Notes under the pieces: generated by a model
Told to the model about the DNA's origin: nothing
What the model saw: only the letters and a program-made list of their open reading frames with translations
The model's database searches: none
Origin: Bacteroidota bacterium
GTDB lineage: Bacteria > Bacteroidota > Bacteroidia > Bacteroidales > UBA12481
Reading direction: 5' to 3'
DNA length: 35,048 bases
Assembly: GCA_018669475.1 (NCBI GenBank)
Contig: JABHCC010000092.1
Span: 1 to 35,048, forward strand
Shown here: positions 24,054 through 32,126 of the stretch, one piece after another
Numbering within the stretch: position 1 is the stretch's first letter
How the letters are laid out: every line of letters begins with the position of its first letter
Translations under genes and position numbers: made by a program

Positions 24054-25418
24054 TCAGTTGATAATGAGAGGTAGTGTGACCATGTTTCCATTGGTCATTA
24101 CCTTCAAATGATATAAGCCTGACGAAAGGCCCATACCAATAAGGTTAATTTTTTCATCATAATGTCCAGCTATCCTGATTTCAGGAGCTATTAATCTGAC
24201 TTGTTTGCCTGCCTGACCGATGAGCTCAATACCGAAGGTCTGATCTTGTTCCAGGTCGAAGCTAACGCGAATGTATTCTGTTGCCGGGTTGGGATAAATC
24301 TCCAGATTAATTTTTTCTTTTGTGATTTGCGGGTGAATTCCTGAGCTGGAATTAGTAAAATCCCATATCACTATACTCTGATGCATTCGACTATGTGATG
24401 ATTTACGAATGTAATCTGTGGTGTCTAAGATAAAAACTGCCAGGCGGTTTGAACTAGGAAGAAAATTCTCTGACTGAATTCTGATGGAGTCAACATTACC
24501 TGCAATAGAATCAGAATTAAGCATCCAGCGCAGACTGAGAGTATTGGGATTGGGTTTAAGCAACTCCACAGAAAAATCGATCCATGGATCCACCAGAGTG
24601 AATTCTTCATCCTGAGGGGAGAAACTCCTGATAGGGTTAACCAGATCAAGTATCCTGGAGGCGATAGCTTCCTGGCATACCGGACAAAAATTCCTGTTCA
24701 GATAGCGCATCTCACAATTCTGATGAGGTCTTTTCCAGCTGGGGTCTTCACTGTGTGAATAAATCCCAACAGATCTGAATCCCATCCAGTCTTTCCATCT
24801 TACTACGGAGGGATCAGTTTCCTGAGTCATATTAATATTTTCTCTGGCATAACCGGCTCCCGCCCAGTATTCATCAGATAAACCGGCAAAAGAGTGTCCG
24901 ATTTCATGAATACAGATTTCTGGTCCGTTTGAATGAGTGGTGCTAGTTGCCATCCATCCTCCTGAACCTCCATATCTGCTGTCGTTGACAACTACTACTA
25001 CCTGGTCATATTGTGGAAAATTATCTTGAAGTACCGATTGTACTTTTGATGAGCGACGTGGTACTACTAAGCGCCAAATTCCTGAATTATTGAAACAGCT
25101 GCCGAAATAATTATTGATCAGGCTATCAGGATCGTTCGCTGCACCACTTTCTTCGGATGGTACCTGTATAGCAAAGCAATTAAAATAGTCGCGATATTCA
25201 GGATAGGGTTCTTTGCCAAATAAGGCATCAATCATCCAGTCAACATCATCACTAAATTTATCTAATTCCTCCTCCTGGTAACCATCCGGCAGGAAAACAA
25301 TATTGATGCAATCATCAATCGTACCTTTCATTGACACAGTGTCAACGTCAAACTTCTGAGCATTGATCACCAGTGCCGGGAAAAGTATAAGAGTTAAGGT
25401 CAGAATTCGTTTGATCAT
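24054..25418 (-). CDS. Secreted M64-type metallopeptidase with T9SS tail
   Basis: A 454-residue secreted zinc peptidase of the IgA-peptidase M64 type. The signal peptide ends at about residue 20 (VINA before QK). The catalytic domain opens with NIVFLPDGYQEEEL and has the zinc motif HEIGHSFAGLSDE, with His171, Glu172, His175 and probably Asp182 as third ligand. NCEMRYL and FCPVCQEAI carry a likely cysteine cluster. Residues about 373-454 form a T9SS sorting tail (LEIYPNPATEYI, then SSGLYHLKV), implying export to the surface or medium. Its ATG overlaps the stop of the lipoprotein gene as ATGA, so the two are translationally coupled. Actual cleavage of IgA is not implied; many M64 members have unknown substrates. 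Confidence 0.92.
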   Translation of the reverse strand: MIKRILTLTLILFPALVINAQKFDVDTVSMKGTIDDCINIVFLPDGYQEEELDKFSDDVDWMIDALFGKEPYPEYRDYFNCFAIQVPSEESGAANDPDSLINNYFGSCFNNSGIWRLVVPRRSSKVQSVLQDNFPQYDQVVVVVNDSRYGGSGGWMATSTTHSNGPEICIHEIGHSFAGLSDEYWAGAGYARENINMTQETDPSVVRWKDWMGFRSVGIYSHSEDPSWKRPHQNCEMRYLNRNFCPVCQEAIASRILDLVNPIRSFSPQDEEFTLVDPWIDFSVELLKPNPNTLSLRWMLNSDSIAGNVDSIRIQSENFLPSSNRLAVFILDTTDYIRKSSHSRMHQSIVIWDFTNSSSGIHPQITKEKINLEIYPNPATEYIRVSFDLEQDQTFGIELIGQAGKQVRLIAPEIRIAGHYDEKINLIGMGLSSGLYHLKVMTNGNMVTLPLIIN

Positions 25419-25888
25419 TTTATTTTGAGTGTAAAATCAAAACCAAGACTGTCAGGCTCAAAGGCTTTGAATGATATGTGTTTAATATTTGTGTTATGGT
25501 TATAGCGAATTGAAAAAGCGACAGAATCATTGATCCTTGTTATTTTGTTGAGTTCGCCATTCTGATCAGCATATTCAAGAACTTCAATCAGGGGATGTTC
25601 AAAGTATGTTTTTTTTAAAACAAGCTGGGAATTGTTCATGAATATAATCTCTGCCGGAAAATCGTATTGTGAAATTCTTGAACCTGCTTCCTTGATTTTT
25701 CCCGGGCGTAAATCTTTTCTCAATTCATTTATTATGATGCCATTCTGAGAGTTAACAGCAGTAAAGTGGTGGAAGACAATTTCTCTGGCAGGTTCAGCCT
25801 TGTTATCCGGAGAGATGCCTGGTTTAAATGTGCCGCAAGCAGTCAATAGAAGGGTGAACAGTAATAATTGTGGCCAGACAATTCTCAT
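25415..25888 (-). CDS. Small lipoprotein of unknown function, coupled to the M64 peptidase
   Basis: A 157-residue predicted lipoprotein. Starting at the ATG at 25888 gives a canonical lipoprotein signal ending in LLLTAC with Cys18; the frame stays open upstream to 25957, but that version has an oversized N-terminus and would overlap the divergent permease start. The mature part is about 140 residues, probably beta-rich with alternating polar strands (FPAEIIFMNNSQLVL, FEHPLIEVLEY). No family was recognised. The ATGA overlap with the peptidase suggests a shared job at the envelope, for example as partner or anchor, but this is inference. Confidence 0.75.
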   Translation of the reverse strand: MRIVWPQLLLFTLLLTACGTFKPGISPDNKAEPAREIVFHHFTAVNSQNGIIINELRKDLRPGKIKEAGSRISQYDFPAEIIFMNNSQLVLKKTYFEHPLIEVLEYADQNGELNKITRINDSVAFSIRYNHNTNIKHISFKAFEPDSLGFDFTLKIK

Positions 25889-25894
25889 GACTAG

Positions 25895-25922
25895 CAAAGC
25901 TAAGGTATTAACTAACATCAAA
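25895..25922 (-). promoter_or_regulatory. Candidate promoter for the lipoprotein-M64 operon
   Basis: The minus-strand -7 box TAGCTTTG (25895-25902) matches TAnnTTTG, and a TTTG (25919-25922) lies 16 bases upstream. It would place the transcript start only about 3 bases before the chosen ATG, a nearly leaderless message, so either that is real or the start or box is misassigned. Confidence 0.35.
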
Positions 25923-25927
25923 TATGT

Positions 25928-25935
25928 TAATTTTG
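25928..25935 (+). promoter_or_regulatory. Bacteroidota -7 box upstream of the TauE/SafE gene
   Basis: TAATTTTG matches TAnnTTTG exactly and predicts a leader of about 18 bases before the ATG at 25957. No clear -33 TTG is visible. It lies back to back with the candidate promoter of the divergent lipoprotein gene. Confidence 0.45.
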
Positions 25936-25956
25936 CATAAAAATTGAACATCTTCA

Positions 25957-26703
25957 ATGATGATCGAAAACCTTGAAGTTTCCCTGATTTTGATCCTTCT
26001 TACTTCAGCTTTAGTAACCGGTATGGCCAAAGCAGGGATTAGCGGACTTGGATTGATTAGTATTCCTATAATGGCAATTAGCTTTGGGGCAAAGGCATCA
26101 ACGGGGGTACTTTTGCCCATGCTCATCATAGCTGATATTTACGCAGTAATCTATTATCATCGGTCGGCTGAATGGAAATTGATTCTGAAAATATTACCTC
26201 CTGCAATTGTTGGTATTTTGATTGGGATTGTTACCGGGAATGCGATTTCTCCTGCCCAGTTTAAAACACTTTTGTCGGGTATTGTTCTGGTGATGATTAT
26301 TATTATGGTCGTCAGGGATTTGGTTAAAAAAGACCGTAAGGTGCCAGATTCACCTTGGTTTGCGATTGTAATTGGCTTAGTTGGTGGATTCGCTACGATG
26401 ATTGGAAATGCAGCAGGCCCGGTTTTTGCCGTTTATCTTTTATCCATGCGATTACCGAAGAATTCTTTTATCGGGACTGGAGCATGGTTTTTCTTTATTG
26501 TAAATGTTTTTAAAGTTCCCTTCCATGTTTTTGTTTGGGAGACTATAAATCCGATTAGTATTCAGTATAGTTTGCTTGCATTGCCAGTGATTATGCTTGG
26601 GGCCTGGCTTGGAATTCGAATTGTCAGACTATTTCCTGAAAAAGTGTATCGTTGGTTTATTGTAGTTAGCACCAGCCTCTCTGCACTGCTTCTATTGATG
26701 TAG
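25957..26703 (+). CDS. TauE/SafE family membrane permease
   Basis: A 248-residue polytopic inner-membrane protein with about seven or eight hydrophobic helices. The two-fold repeat typical of TauE/SafE is visible: an N-terminal GMAKAGISGLGLISIPIM segment and a second-half GLVGGFATMIGNAAGPVFA segment, each glycine-rich near the start of its half. The family exports sulfite, sulfoacetate or other organic anions, but specificity cannot be assigned from sequence. It is a single gene, divergent from the lipoprotein-peptidase operon, with no sulfur-metabolism genes nearby. Confidence 0.9.
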   Translation: MMIENLEVSLILILLTSALVTGMAKAGISGLGLISIPIMAISFGAKASTGVLLPMLIIADIYAVIYYHRSAEWKLILKILPPAIVGILIGIVTGNAISPAQFKTLLSGIVLVMIIIMVVRDLVKKDRKVPDSPWFAIVIGLVGGFATMIGNAAGPVFAVYLLSMRLPKNSFIGTGAWFFFIVNVFKVPFHVFVWETINPISIQYSLLALPVIMLGAWLGIRIVRLFPEKVYRWFIVVSTSLSALLLLM

Positions 26704-26770
26704 AAATTCAGACTTTGTATTGAGGTTTTTTTTTCCTTTCTTGCTACTCTAATTTTAAAACCTTCTAATT

Positions 26771-27214
26771 ATGAAAAAGATAGTGAAATTGATGATCCTG
26801 TCTGTAGCTTTGATTTTTGTCGGAACCAGTGTTTTTGCACAAAGCGTAACTGGTAAGTGGAAGACAATTGATGACGAAACAAACAAGCAGAAATCTCATG
26901 TTGAGGTTTACATGAAAGGTGGTAAACTTTACGGAAAAGTTCTCAAAACATTTGATGACGATGGTATTACACCAACAAATAAGCTTTGCGAAGATTGTAA
27001 GGATGAATTATTCAACCAGCCAGTTATTGGTATGCAGATAATCAACGGACTATCACGTGACGGTAAGGTTTGGAAAGGTAAAAGAGGTATTTTGGATCCG
27101 GGTAATGGTAAATTTTACAAAGTAAAAATCTGGCTCGATGATCCCAATACCTTAATAGTAAGAGGTTCAATCGGACCTATAGGAAGAAAGCAAACTTGGC
27201 ATAGGATCAAATAA
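26771..27214 (+). CDS. DUF2147 family exported protein
   Basis: A 147-residue exported protein. A signal peptide covers about residues 1-23 (LIFVGTSVFA before QS). The rest is a small beta-barrel-like DUF2147 domain beginning SVTGKWKTIDDE, with repeated strands (VEVYMKGGKLYGKV, GRKQTWHRI end) and a central CEDC motif that could bind metal or form a disulfide. The molecular function of the domain is not established. It stands alone after the TauE gene with a 67-base gap. The stop codon lies inside an 11-bp hairpin. Confidence 0.9.
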   Translation: MKKIVKLMILSVALIFVGTSVFAQSVTGKWKTIDDETNKQKSHVEVYMKGGKLYGKVLKTFDDDGITPTNKLCEDCKDELFNQPVIGMQIINGLSRDGKVWKGKRGILDPGNGKFYKVKIWLDDPNTLIVRGSIGPIGRKQTWHRIK

Positions 27215-27232
27215 TTCCTTTGGAATTATTTG
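27208..27232 (+). terminator. Hairpin overlapping the DUF2147 stop codon
   Basis: A perfect 11-bp stem (CAAATAATTCC at 27208-27218 with GGAATTATTTG at 27222-27232) has a TTT loop. The TAA stop (27212-27214) is inside the left arm. No T-tract follows, so it may protect the mRNA 3' end or act with the structure downstream rather than terminate alone. Confidence 0.5.
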
Positions 27233-27234
27233 AA

Positions 27235-27313
27235 AGGCTTAGGGCTTAGGGCTTAAGGAAAAAATAAGGCATAAGGCTTAAACCCTTTCTTTTCTTCCCT
27301 TAAGCCCTACGCC
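27235..27313. repeat. GGGCTTA-type intergenic repeat forming a long hairpin
   Basis: Direct repeats of AGGGCTT near 27240-27255 are followed by variant copies (AAGGCATAAGGCTTAA) and an inverted copy. The 16 bases at 27243-27258 pair with 27298-27313 with one mismatch. It sits between convergent genes and could terminate both; the degenerate direct repeats look like those scattered through some Bacteroidota genomes. Confidence 0.6.
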
Positions 27314-27332
27314 TTAATTTCTATTCCCTTAT

Positions 27333-29681
27333 TTATCTAAATCTCCTGCCTCTTTGGGTGGCGTTTACTGGATTGGCATCCAGGGCCCACATTCCTCTTC
27401 CGTGGGTTGCTACTACTATTATGTTATCGCGTGGGTGAACGATCAGATCATGCACATAGCTTGATGGTAAATCACCCAGCACCTGCCAGTTTTCACCACC
27501 ATCTTTTGTTACGAAAACAGCATTATCTGTTCCTGCATAAAGGACATCCGGATTTCTTGGATCTTCCCGGATTACATTTACTGAACCTGCCGGAATATTT
27601 CCTGAAATATCGGTCCATGTTTGGCCATAGTCTTCAGATTTCCATATATAAGCGGCGAAATCATCGTTTCGTTTGCCGTTCTGGCTCACATACACTGTGC
27701 TCAGATTAAAACGTGATGCAACAACGCGGCTCATCCAGCGGTGAGGAGCCATTCCTTTGGTAATCTCAGTCCAGTTCAAACCTCCATCTTTGGTAACATG
27801 CATACGTCCGTCATCTGTACCGGCATATAACAAACCGTATTTTATTGGTGATTCTGAGAGGCAGAAAAGTGTTTGATACTGAATATCACCCAGTTTATTT
27901 GGGTCGTTGTATGAGAGGTCAGGTGAGATTCTATCCCAGGTATTACCCATGTCATTTGAGCGGAATACATATTGCATGCCGTGATAAATGATATCCGAAT
28001 TATGCTCTGAAAGTATAAATGGAGCTACCCACTGTCCGCGCAGAGCTGGTTCATTATCGAACATTACCGGAAGAATAGCTTTACGTTCACCTGTTCCCAG
28101 ATTTGTACGGCTCAATGAACCATAAAATCCAGCTGAATAGACAATATTTGGATCTCTTGGGTCTATTGCATGACTTGATCCCTCTCCTCCCGGAGCTCGT
28201 TCGAAGTCCTGAGTTGGTATACGGTCTCTGCCTCTTGAGAGATCAACAGCGCCTCTTTGGCTGCCATGATCCTGAATTGATCCGTACACATGAAATGGGG
28301 TATCCATATCATACCAGAGGTTAAAGAATTGAACTGCTGGCAGGTTATCAGTGAAGAGTCTCCATGTTTTACCTTTGTCGTATGATATTACAATTCCACC
28401 ATCATTAACATTGACCAGGTAATCTGAATTTTCGGGATCTATCCACAAACCATGATGGTCGCCATGCATGCCTCTTAGCCTGCTGAAAGTTTTGCCTCCA
28501 TCTCTTGAAACATTTAGTCCTAATCCCATTGTGTAAATAGTATTCTCATCATTAGGATCTACTCGCATCTGGGCAAATACCCATCCATAAGTAGATGAGT
28601 GGCGTTCCATATATTTTTTTGTATCCTCAGTTAATCCACTAACCTGCTTCCAGGTTTTACCTTTGTCGTTTGAGCGATAAACTGTTGCACCTTTAATGAT
28701 TCCACTTTTCAGACGTCCGTATGAATCAGTGGCACCACTGTTATCATCGGATTTGGCGATTTCATAATTGTCGACAAATGCATATACAACCTTATTATTT
28801 GAGCGGGCTATATCGATACCAATACGGCCTCTGTATCGGGCTTCGGGTAAACCATTATTAATTTGATCCCAGGTTTTTCCACCGTTGCTTGATTTCCAAA
28901 TACCACTGCCGGTATGATTGGCATAAGTACGTGGGTCATTCCACTTGTCACGGGTACGTTGCCATGTTGTGGCATAAAGGGTATTCGGATCTTTTGGATC
29001 CATCACCAGGTCATTAGCCGCGGTCTCATCATCTATATATAATATTTTAGCCCATGTTTTTCCACCATCAGTAGTTTTATAAACACCACGATCAGGATTT
29101 TTTGTCCACTCGTGCCCACCTGCAGCTACATAAACAATGTTGGTATTCTTTGGGTTAATAACAATACGGGCAATGGTACTTGTGTTTTCAAGACCCATAT
29201 TTTTCCAGGTTTTACCCGCGTCAGTTGACTTGTAAATTCCACATCCTGCATGTGAGGAGCGGAAAATATTTGCTTCACCAGTTCCTACCCAAAGAGTATT
29301 TGGATTTTTCGGATCAATTTCAATATCTCCGATTGAGCTTGTGACCTCATTCTCGAATATTGGCTCCCAGGTCACTCCTTCATTAACAGTTTTCCATACA
29401 CCCCCTGATGCAGTTGCTGCATACATAGTGTAGCTGGCACCGCGAGGTTCAACAACAGCCACGTCAGTACAACGGCCACTGGTTTTTGTAGGACCGAGCA
29501 ATTGCCAATTCAGATCTTTAAACTCAGACTTTTCTTTCATTACCTGATGCTTATCCCACATCTTCAAACGGGTTTTGCCGTCGAGGATGGGATCAGTTTG
29601 CTGACAAATACCAGCTGAACTGATCAGGAAAAGCATTAAGGCGACCAGGCTTAATAATTTAGATGTCTTGTGATTTTTCAT
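27333..29681 (-). CDS. Exported Asp-box/VPS10-like beta-propeller protein (tandem copy 2)
   Basis: A 782-residue exported protein. A signal peptide covers about residues 1-26 (LISSAGIC before QQ). The rest is built from Asp-box propeller blades; I count eleven S/T-x-D/N-x-G-x-T-W motifs (YKSTDAGKTW, YKTTDGGKTW, WKSSNGGKTW, HVTKDGGLNW and others). NPKNTNIVYVAAGGHEW and similar strands recur between them. It ends with VVATHGRGMWALDANP, close to where the propeller of the 1092-residue relative stops, so it is the propeller alone. No T9SS tail and no enzyme active site were seen. It lies 41 bases downstream of a close paralogue and is probably cotranscribed with it. Function unknown; protein or glycan binding in the periplasm is inference. 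Confidence 0.88.
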   Translation of the reverse strand: MKNHKTSKLLSLVALMLFLISSAGICQQTDPILDGKTRLKMWDKHQVMKEKSEFKDLNWQLLGPTKTSGRCTDVAVVEPRGASYTMYAATASGGVWKTVNEGVTWEPIFENEVTSSIGDIEIDPKNPNTLWVGTGEANIFRSSHAGCGIYKSTDAGKTWKNMGLENTSTIARIVINPKNTNIVYVAAGGHEWTKNPDRGVYKTTDGGKTWAKILYIDDETAANDLVMDPKDPNTLYATTWQRTRDKWNDPRTYANHTGSGIWKSSNGGKTWDQINNGLPEARYRGRIGIDIARSNNKVVYAFVDNYEIAKSDDNSGATDSYGRLKSGIIKGATVYRSNDKGKTWKQVSGLTEDTKKYMERHSSTYGWVFAQMRVDPNDENTIYTMGLGLNVSRDGGKTFSRLRGMHGDHHGLWIDPENSDYLVNVNDGGIVISYDKGKTWRLFTDNLPAVQFFNLWYDMDTPFHVYGSIQDHGSQRGAVDLSRGRDRIPTQDFERAPGGEGSSHAIDPRDPNIVYSAGFYGSLSRTNLGTGERKAILPVMFDNEPALRGQWVAPFILSEHNSDIIYHGMQYVFRSNDMGNTWDRISPDLSYNDPNKLGDIQYQTLFCLSESPIKYGLLYAGTDDGRMHVTKDGGLNWTEITKGMAPHRWMSRVVASRFNLSTVYVSQNGKRNDDFAAYIWKSEDYGQTWTDISGNIPAGSVNVIREDPRNPDVLYAGTDNAVFVTKDGGENWQVLGDLPSSYVHDLIVHPRDNIIVVATHGRGMWALDANPVNATQRGRRFR

Positions 29682-29722
29682 AACAGCGTATTTTGATTTT
29701 TCGAACAGTGTTTGTTGAGTTC

Positions 29723-32023
29723 TTAATTGACAGTGTCGAGGTCCAGGGCAAACATACCCCGTCCGTGAGTGGCAATAATCATAATATTTTCACGTGGTTG
29801 AATCACAAGGTCATGCACATAACAAGAGGGCAAATCGCCCAGAATTTCCCAGCTTTTGCCCTGGTCTTTTGAAATGTACACACCTATATCAGTTCCAACA
29901 TAGAGGATGTCAGGATTATTTATATCCTCCCGGATGACATTAACAGGACCTAAAGGAATATTAGCGGAGATATCTTCCCAATTTTCGCCAAAATCCTCTG
30001 ATTTCCATACATAAATCTGAAAATCGTCATCCCTTTTTCCATTTTGAGTCATATAAACGCGGCTCAACTTATATTCTGAAGCAATTACTCTTGATATCCA
30101 TTTGTGTTTTGGCACACCGTTCAGGATTTCTTTCCAGTCTTGTCCGCCATTTTTGGTAATATGCAGACGGCCATCATCGGTACCGGCATACAGCAATCCG
30201 AATTTCAGAGGAGACTCAGACAGGGCAAACAATGTTTGATAAGATATATCTCCAATTTTGTCAAGCTCATTGAATGTGAGATCCGGAGATATTTGTTTCC
30301 AGGTATTTCCACGATCGCGTGATCTGAAAACATACTGCATGCCATGATAGATTATATCGGGATTGTGAGGAGAGAGGATAAATGGTGCTACCCATTGGCC
30401 TCGCAGGGGTTTTTCTCCTTCATCCATTACTGGCAGAATGTTTTTATTATTTCTGCGACCACGGCTGTTGATGCTTGTACGTGAAAGACTCCCATAGAAT
30501 CCGCATGAATATACTACCCCGGGATCACGTGGATCAACGGCATGGGTAGAGCCTTCACCACCTGGTGCAGAGTTCCACTTAACCGGCTGAATGCGATCAC
30601 GGCCCCGCGAAAGATTTACTTCACCACTGAATGAGAAATGATCTTGCACTGATCCGTAAATTTTGAAAGGGTCACCCATATCGAAAGCAACATTATAAAA
30701 TTGGATAACAGGGATATCAACGAAGTGTTTCCAGTTTCCACCGGCGTCATAGCTTACATATACACCACCATCATTTCCACTTAAGAGGTAATTTGGATTA
30801 TCCGGATCAACCCAGAGGGCATGATGGTCCATATGTATCCTGCTTTCGCGTTTAAATGTTTTACCACCATCTGTTGAGGTGTTCAGAAAGAGACCCATTG
30901 TGTAGATTTTATTCTCATCCTGAGGATCGACCCTTATTTGTGCGAAAACCCAGCCATAAGTGCCTGAATGGCCTTCCATATAGCGTTTGGTATCTTTGTC
31001 TAGTCCACTGACTTTCTTCCAGGATTCACCTTTATTGCTCGATTTGTAAACAGTTGCTCCTTTGATTACATCTGCTTTCGGACGACCATATGCATCGCGT
31101 TGTCCGGCTTTTGCTTTGTAGGCAATTTCATAATTATCGAGAAGGATGTACAGTACATCAGGATTGGAGGGAGCGATATCAATTCCGATACGTCCTCTTT
31201 GGTTGGCTACTGGCAATCCGGTATTGATTTCATTCCAGCTTTTTCCACCATCAGTTGTTTTCCATATTCCTGTGCCTGAATAATTCTCGTAAGTTCTGGG
31301 GTCATTCCATTTATCTCTGACTCTCTGCCATGTGCAGGCGTACAAAGTGTTTGGGTCAGATGGATCCATTACCAAATCATTGGCGCCTGTCATTTCATCG
31401 ATATAGAGGATATTCTTCCAGCTTTTTCCACCATCACTTGTTTTATAAACCCCACGTTCAGGATTTGTGGTCCACTCATTTCCTGATGCTGCCACATAAA
31501 CAACTGAAGTATTTTCAGGATGAATCACAACCCGACCGATAGTATTGGTGTTTTCGAGCCCCATATTCTTCCAGCTTTTACCACCATCACTTGTTTTATA
31601 GATCCCACAACCAGCCATTGATGATCTGAAAATATTGGCCTCACCAGTACCCACCCAAACAACTTCAGGGTTTTTAGGATCGATAGCCAGATCACCGATA
31701 TCGGTTGTTACCTGTTCATCGAAAGTGCTGATCCAGGTGTTACCTTCATTTTCGGTTTTCCACACACCGCCTGATGCAGTGGCCACCCAAATGGTATAGC
31801 TTGAACCTTTGGGTTTTACGGCTTCAACATCAGTGGCTCGTCCGCTAAGATTTGTAGGGCCCAGAAATTGCCAGTGGAGGTCTTTAAATTCTGATTTATC
31901 TCGCAATTGCAGCTGTTTTTGCATAGCTTCCAATCGGACTTTCCCATCCGTGAGGGGAGCTTTCTGAGCCATAGTTGTCATAGCAAACATGGCCAGAAGC
32001 ACAAGTGTAAACGCTCTTTTCAT
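29723..32023 (-). CDS. Exported Asp-box/VPS10-like beta-propeller protein (tandem copy 1)
   Basis: A 766-residue exported protein, colinear with the 782-residue neighbour: signal peptide to about residue 19 (FAMTTMA before QK), then eleven Asp-box motifs (YKTSDGGKSW twice, WKTTDGGKSW, HITKNGGQDW, YISKDQGKSW and others), ending IIATHGRGMFALDLD. Shared signatures include DLHWQFLGPTNLSGRATDVE here against DLNWQLLGPTKTSGRCTDV in the neighbour, and GGEGSTHAVDPRDP. The pair is a clear tandem duplication with high identity over the full length. There is no T9SS tail and no recognised catalytic residue. A -7 box lies about 45 bases upstream, so this gene probably leads the pair. Confidence 0.88.
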   Translation of the reverse strand: MKRAFTLVLLAMFAMTTMAQKAPLTDGKVRLEAMQKQLQLRDKSEFKDLHWQFLGPTNLSGRATDVEAVKPKGSSYTIWVATASGGVWKTENEGNTWISTFDEQVTTDIGDLAIDPKNPEVVWVGTGEANIFRSSMAGCGIYKTSDGGKSWKNMGLENTNTIGRVVIHPENTSVVYVAASGNEWTTNPERGVYKTSDGGKSWKNILYIDEMTGANDLVMDPSDPNTLYACTWQRVRDKWNDPRTYENYSGTGIWKTTDGGKSWNEINTGLPVANQRGRIGIDIAPSNPDVLYILLDNYEIAYKAKAGQRDAYGRPKADVIKGATVYKSSNKGESWKKVSGLDKDTKRYMEGHSGTYGWVFAQIRVDPQDENKIYTMGLFLNTSTDGGKTFKRESRIHMDHHALWVDPDNPNYLLSGNDGGVYVSYDAGGNWKHFVDIPVIQFYNVAFDMGDPFKIYGSVQDHFSFSGEVNLSRGRDRIQPVKWNSAPGGEGSTHAVDPRDPGVVYSCGFYGSLSRTSINSRGRRNNKNILPVMDEGEKPLRGQWVAPFILSPHNPDIIYHGMQYVFRSRDRGNTWKQISPDLTFNELDKIGDISYQTLFALSESPLKFGLLYAGTDDGRLHITKNGGQDWKEILNGVPKHKWISRVIASEYKLSRVYMTQNGKRDDDFQIYVWKSEDFGENWEDISANIPLGPVNVIREDINNPDILYVGTDIGVYISKDQGKSWEILGDLPSCYVHDLVIQPRENIMIIATHGRGMFALDLDTVN

Positions 32024-32066
32024 AGCAGTGATCTAAGTTGATAGATTATAAATAAATTAGTTCTAT

Positions 32067-32074
32067 CAAATTTA
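32067..32074 (-). promoter_or_regulatory. Bacteroidota -7 box upstream of the tandem propeller genes
   Basis: Minus-strand TAAATTTG matches TAnnTTTG exactly, the same octamer as at 21850-21857 before the 1092-residue paralogue. The predicted leader is about 40 bases; no -33 TTG was found at the right distance. Confidence 0.4.
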
Positions 32075-32094
32075 AATAGGAAAATCGTAGAATG

Positions 32095-32123
32095 AAAAGC
32101 TAAGCTGATATTTAAGCTTTTTT
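32095..32123 (-). terminator. Weak terminator-like hairpin after the GH92 gene
   Basis: AAAAGCT (32095-32101) pairs with AGCTTTT (32115-32121) with AT-rich surroundings and A/T-runs at both ends. It starts a few bases past the GH92 stop. The stem is short and AT-rich, so termination is uncertain. Confidence 0.3.
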
Positions 32124-32126
32124 AAC

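Noticed and set aside
23753-24091. Open frame of 112 codons antisense to the aldolase
   Set aside because: The aldolase on the other strand has both catalytic residues; this frame is a shadow and also runs into the peptidase gene end.
25889-25957. Longer N-terminus of the lipoprotein
   Set aside because: It would overlap the divergent permease start and put the lipobox cysteine at residue 41; the ATG at 25888 gives a normal signal peptide.
27235-27313. Possible CRISPR-like or telomere-like repeat array (GGGCTTA units)
   Set aside because: Units are short and degenerate with no regular spacers and no cas genes; it is better described as an intergenic repeat hairpin.
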